Positions 62,244 through 64,000 of a stretch of DNA of 64,000 bases are shown piece after piece (position 1 is the stretch's first letter; each line of letters starts with the position of its first letter). The notes beneath the pieces were generated by a model. It worked only from the letters and a program-made list of their open reading frames with translations. It made no database searches and was not told where the DNA came from. The stretch comes from Mycobacterium sp. AT1 (GTDB lineage: Bacteria; Actinomycetota; Actinomycetes; Mycobacteriales; Mycobacteriaceae): assembly GCF_002043095.1 (NCBI RefSeq), contig NZ_MVOC01000050.1:33512-97511 (forward strand), in the 5' to 3' direction. Position numbers and translations under genes: made by a program.

Positions 62244-64000
62244 ATGACGACCCCACCCCTGGCCCGGCTGTCCCTAGAGCGGTTGTCCCTGGCGGAGAAG
62301 GCCTCATTACTCAGCGGCGCCGACTTCTGGCACACCGCAGCGCTCGAGGGTCACGGCATTCCCTCGATCATGCTCACCGACGGCCCGCACGGTCTTCGCA
62401 AGCAGCGTGGGACGGGCGATCATCTTGGGCTCGGCGACAGCGTGCCCGCCACGTGCTTCCCGCCCGCCGTCGCCATGGGCTCGTCGTGGGACGTCGACCT
62501 CGTTCGGCGCGTCGGCGAGGCGATCGGTACCGAGGCGGCCGTCGAGAACGTCGCCGTGGTGCTCGGACCTGGCGTGAACATCAAGCGATCGCCGTTGTGC
62601 GGGCGCAACTTCGAATACTTCTCGGAGGATCCCGTCACCGCCGGGGTACTCGGCGCGGCCATGGTCGACGGCATCCAGAGTCGCGGCGTCGGCGCGTCGC
62701 TCAAGCACTTCGCGGCCAACAATCAAGAGACCGACCGGATGCGGGTCAGTGCCGACGTCGACCCGCGGCCGTTGCGCGAGATCTATCTGCGCGCGTTCCA
62801 ACGCGTCGTCGAGGACGCCCGCCCGTGGACGGTGATGTGCTCCTACAACCGCGTCAACGGCGTGTACGCGTCGGAGGATCGGTGGCTGCTGACCACGGTG
62901 CTGCGCGAGGAGTGGGGTTTCGACGGGCTGGTGGTGTCGGACTGGGGCGCGGTCGACGACCGCGTCCGGGCGCTGGCCGCGGGTCTTGATCTGGAGATGC
63001 CGGGGTCGCGCGGCACCACCAATGCGCAACTGGTGGCGGCGGTCGCCGACGGATCCCTTGACGCGGACGTGGTCGACGTCGCGGCCGACCGCATGTTGGC
63101 GCTGGTCGACCGGACCAGGGCCGCCGTCGAGAACCCGGCGACGCTCGACGTCGACGCCCACCACGCCCTGGCGCGGGAGGCGGCGGGGCGTTCCATCGTC
63201 CTGCTGAAGAACGACGGCGGGCTGCTACCGCTGGCGCAGGACGCCAACATCGCCGTGATCGGTGCCTTCGCCGCCGAACCGCGCTACCAGGGTGCCGGCT
63301 CGTCGATGATCAGCCCCACCCGGCTCGACAACGCGCTCGACGAAATACGTTCGCTGACAACCGGATCGGTGACCTACGCCGCCGGATTCAGTACCGCGGT
63401 CGAGGTCTCGGATGCCGAGTCGGCCGGCTTGCGCGACGAGGCGGTGGCCGCCGCGTCCGGTGCCGACGTCGCCGTCGTCTTCCTTGGCCTGCCCGCCCGG
63501 CTGGAGTCCGAGGGCTACGACCGCGACGACGTCGACCTGCCCGCCGCGCAGCTGGCCGTCTTGGCGGCCGTCGTCGAGGCGAACCCCAACGTCGTCGTCG
63601 TGCTGTCCAACGGCGGAGTCGTCGCCCTGCCCTTCGCCGCCAGCGTGCCTGCGATCCTCGAGGGGTGGCTGCTTGGTCAGGCGGGCGGCGGGGCCACGGC
63701 CGACGTCCTCTTCGGCGTGGTCAACCCGTCGGCCAAGCTGACGGAGACCGTTCCGCTGCGGTTCGCCGACAGCCCTGCCTACCTGGACTTCCCAGGCGAG
63801 TTCTCCCACGTGCGCTACGGCGAGGGCCTGTTCGTGGGATATCGCTGGTATGACGCCCGCGATCTCGACGTCGCCTATCCCTTCGGTCATGGGTTGTCCT
63901 ACACCACCTTTGAGTACGGGGCGCCGTCCGCGACCACTCTGGCCGACGGGGACGTCGACGTCCGGGTTGCCGTGACCAACACCGGATCGGTGGCCGGCCG
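62244..64000 (+). CDS. Glycoside hydrolase family 3 beta-glucosidase (3' end outside window)
   Basis: At least 585 residues, continuing past the right edge. ATG at 62244 is used; an ATG three codons earlier is possible. GH3 N-domain motifs are 'LTDGPHGLRKQ', 'GPGVNIKRSPLCGRNFEYFSEDP', 'GVGASLKHFAANNQE' and the nucleophile Asp in 'GLVVSDWGAVDDR' near residue 232. The C-domain has 'RSIVLLKNDGGLLPL' and 'VFLGLPARLESEGYDRDDVDLP', and a fibronectin III-like start at the edge. It should split beta-glucosides; with GH6 upstream it supports cello-oligosaccharide use. Confidence 0.93.
   Translation, partial: MTTPPLARLSLERLSLAEKASLLSGADFWHTAALEGHGIPSIMLTDGPHGLRKQRGTGDHLGLGDSVPATCFPPAVAMGSSWDVDLVRRVGEAIGTEAAVENVAVVLGPGVNIKRSPLCGRNFEYFSEDPVTAGVLGAAMVDGIQSRGVGASLKHFAANNQETDRMRVSADVDPRPLREIYLRAFQRVVEDARPWTVMCSYNRVNGVYASEDRWLLTTVLREEWGFDGLVVSDWGAVDDRVRALAAGLDLEMPGSRGTTNAQLVAAVADGSLDADVVDVAADRMLALVDRTRAAVENPATLDVDAHHALAREAAGRSIVLLKNDGGLLPLAQDANIAVIGAFAAEPRYQGAGSSMISPTRLDNALDEIRSLTTGSVTYAAGFSTAVEVSDAESAGLRDEAVAAASGADVAVVFLGLPARLESEGYDRDDVDLPAAQLAVLAAVVEANPNVVVVLSNGGVVALPFAASVPAILEGWLLGQAGGGATADVLFGVVNPSAKLTETVPLRFADSPAYLDFPGEFSHVRYGEGLFVGYRWYDARDLDVAYPFGHGLSYTTFEYGAPSATTLADGDVDVRVAVTNTGSVAG

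Overview
The window is high-GC actinobacterial DNA, almost certainly from a fast-growing, environmental Mycolicibacterium/Mycobacterium-type organism. The evidence is a DUF3140-furA-katG locus whose FurA aligns in length with the M. tuberculosis protein, promoters of mycobacterial SigF type, a HadA-like dehydratase, an F420-dependent (DDN-type) reductase, many GTG/TTG starts, and a 13E12/DUF222-type HNH endonuclease tail at the left edge. No rRNA, tRNA, CRISPR array, insertion sequence or prophage was seen; this is ordinary chromosome carrying accessory metabolism.

Left part (1-7.1 kb): the HNH tail, an EVE-like protein, a cupin, a remnant of the malate:quinone oxidoreductase C-terminus, an alsD-alsS acetoin operon (unusual for mycobacteria), a zinc-ribbon protein, a D-2-hydroxyacid dehydrogenase and a GAF-GGDEF protein. 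From 7 to 22 kb is a large L-arabinose block. Two unrelated CUT2 sugar ABC transporters are transcribed divergently from a 284-bp region holding three near-identical LacI-type operators. The rightward operon carries a YtfQRT-YjfF-like transporter, its LacI-family regulator, araB, araD, araA and a zinc alcohol dehydrogenase. A TetR regulator, a polar amino-acid ABC transporter, a gamma-glutamyltranspeptidase and a DUF1275 membrane protein follow (22-27.5 kb).

The middle (27.5-48 kb) has malQ, an SDR, a membrane GGDEF-EAL protein, a carotenoid-modification module (CruF-like, CruG-like glycosyltransferase, CrtI/CrtD-like desaturase) next to a CDP-alcohol phosphatidyltransferase, a YihY membrane protein, a manganese catalase behind a SigF promoter, two alanine-rich coiled-coil proteins (one with a CsbD domain), a GH6 cellulase, an ABC-F protein, a DDN-type reductase, a SOUL protein, a coupled pair of tiny genes, a GGDEF membrane protein, and a TetR/SDR pair around a perfect operator.

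The right part (48-64 kb) has a NarL-type regulator, a VOC protein, an SQR-like flavoprotein, a methyltransferase, a compact operon of three overlapping glycosyltransferases ending in a GAF-ANTAR antiterminator and preceded by a SigF-like promoter, a HadA-like protein, the SigF-preceded DUF3140-furA-katG operon, an amidase, a phospholipase D-like protein and a truncated GH3 beta-glucosidase.

Two themes connect the genes. One is plant-polymer and pentose use (arabinose operon, GH6, GH3, MalQ). The other is a general-stress or oxidative-stress programme, with SigF-type promoters in front of the Mn-catalase, the DUF3140-furA-katG operon and the glycosyltransferase-ANTAR operon. All functions are read from sequence motifs without database searches.
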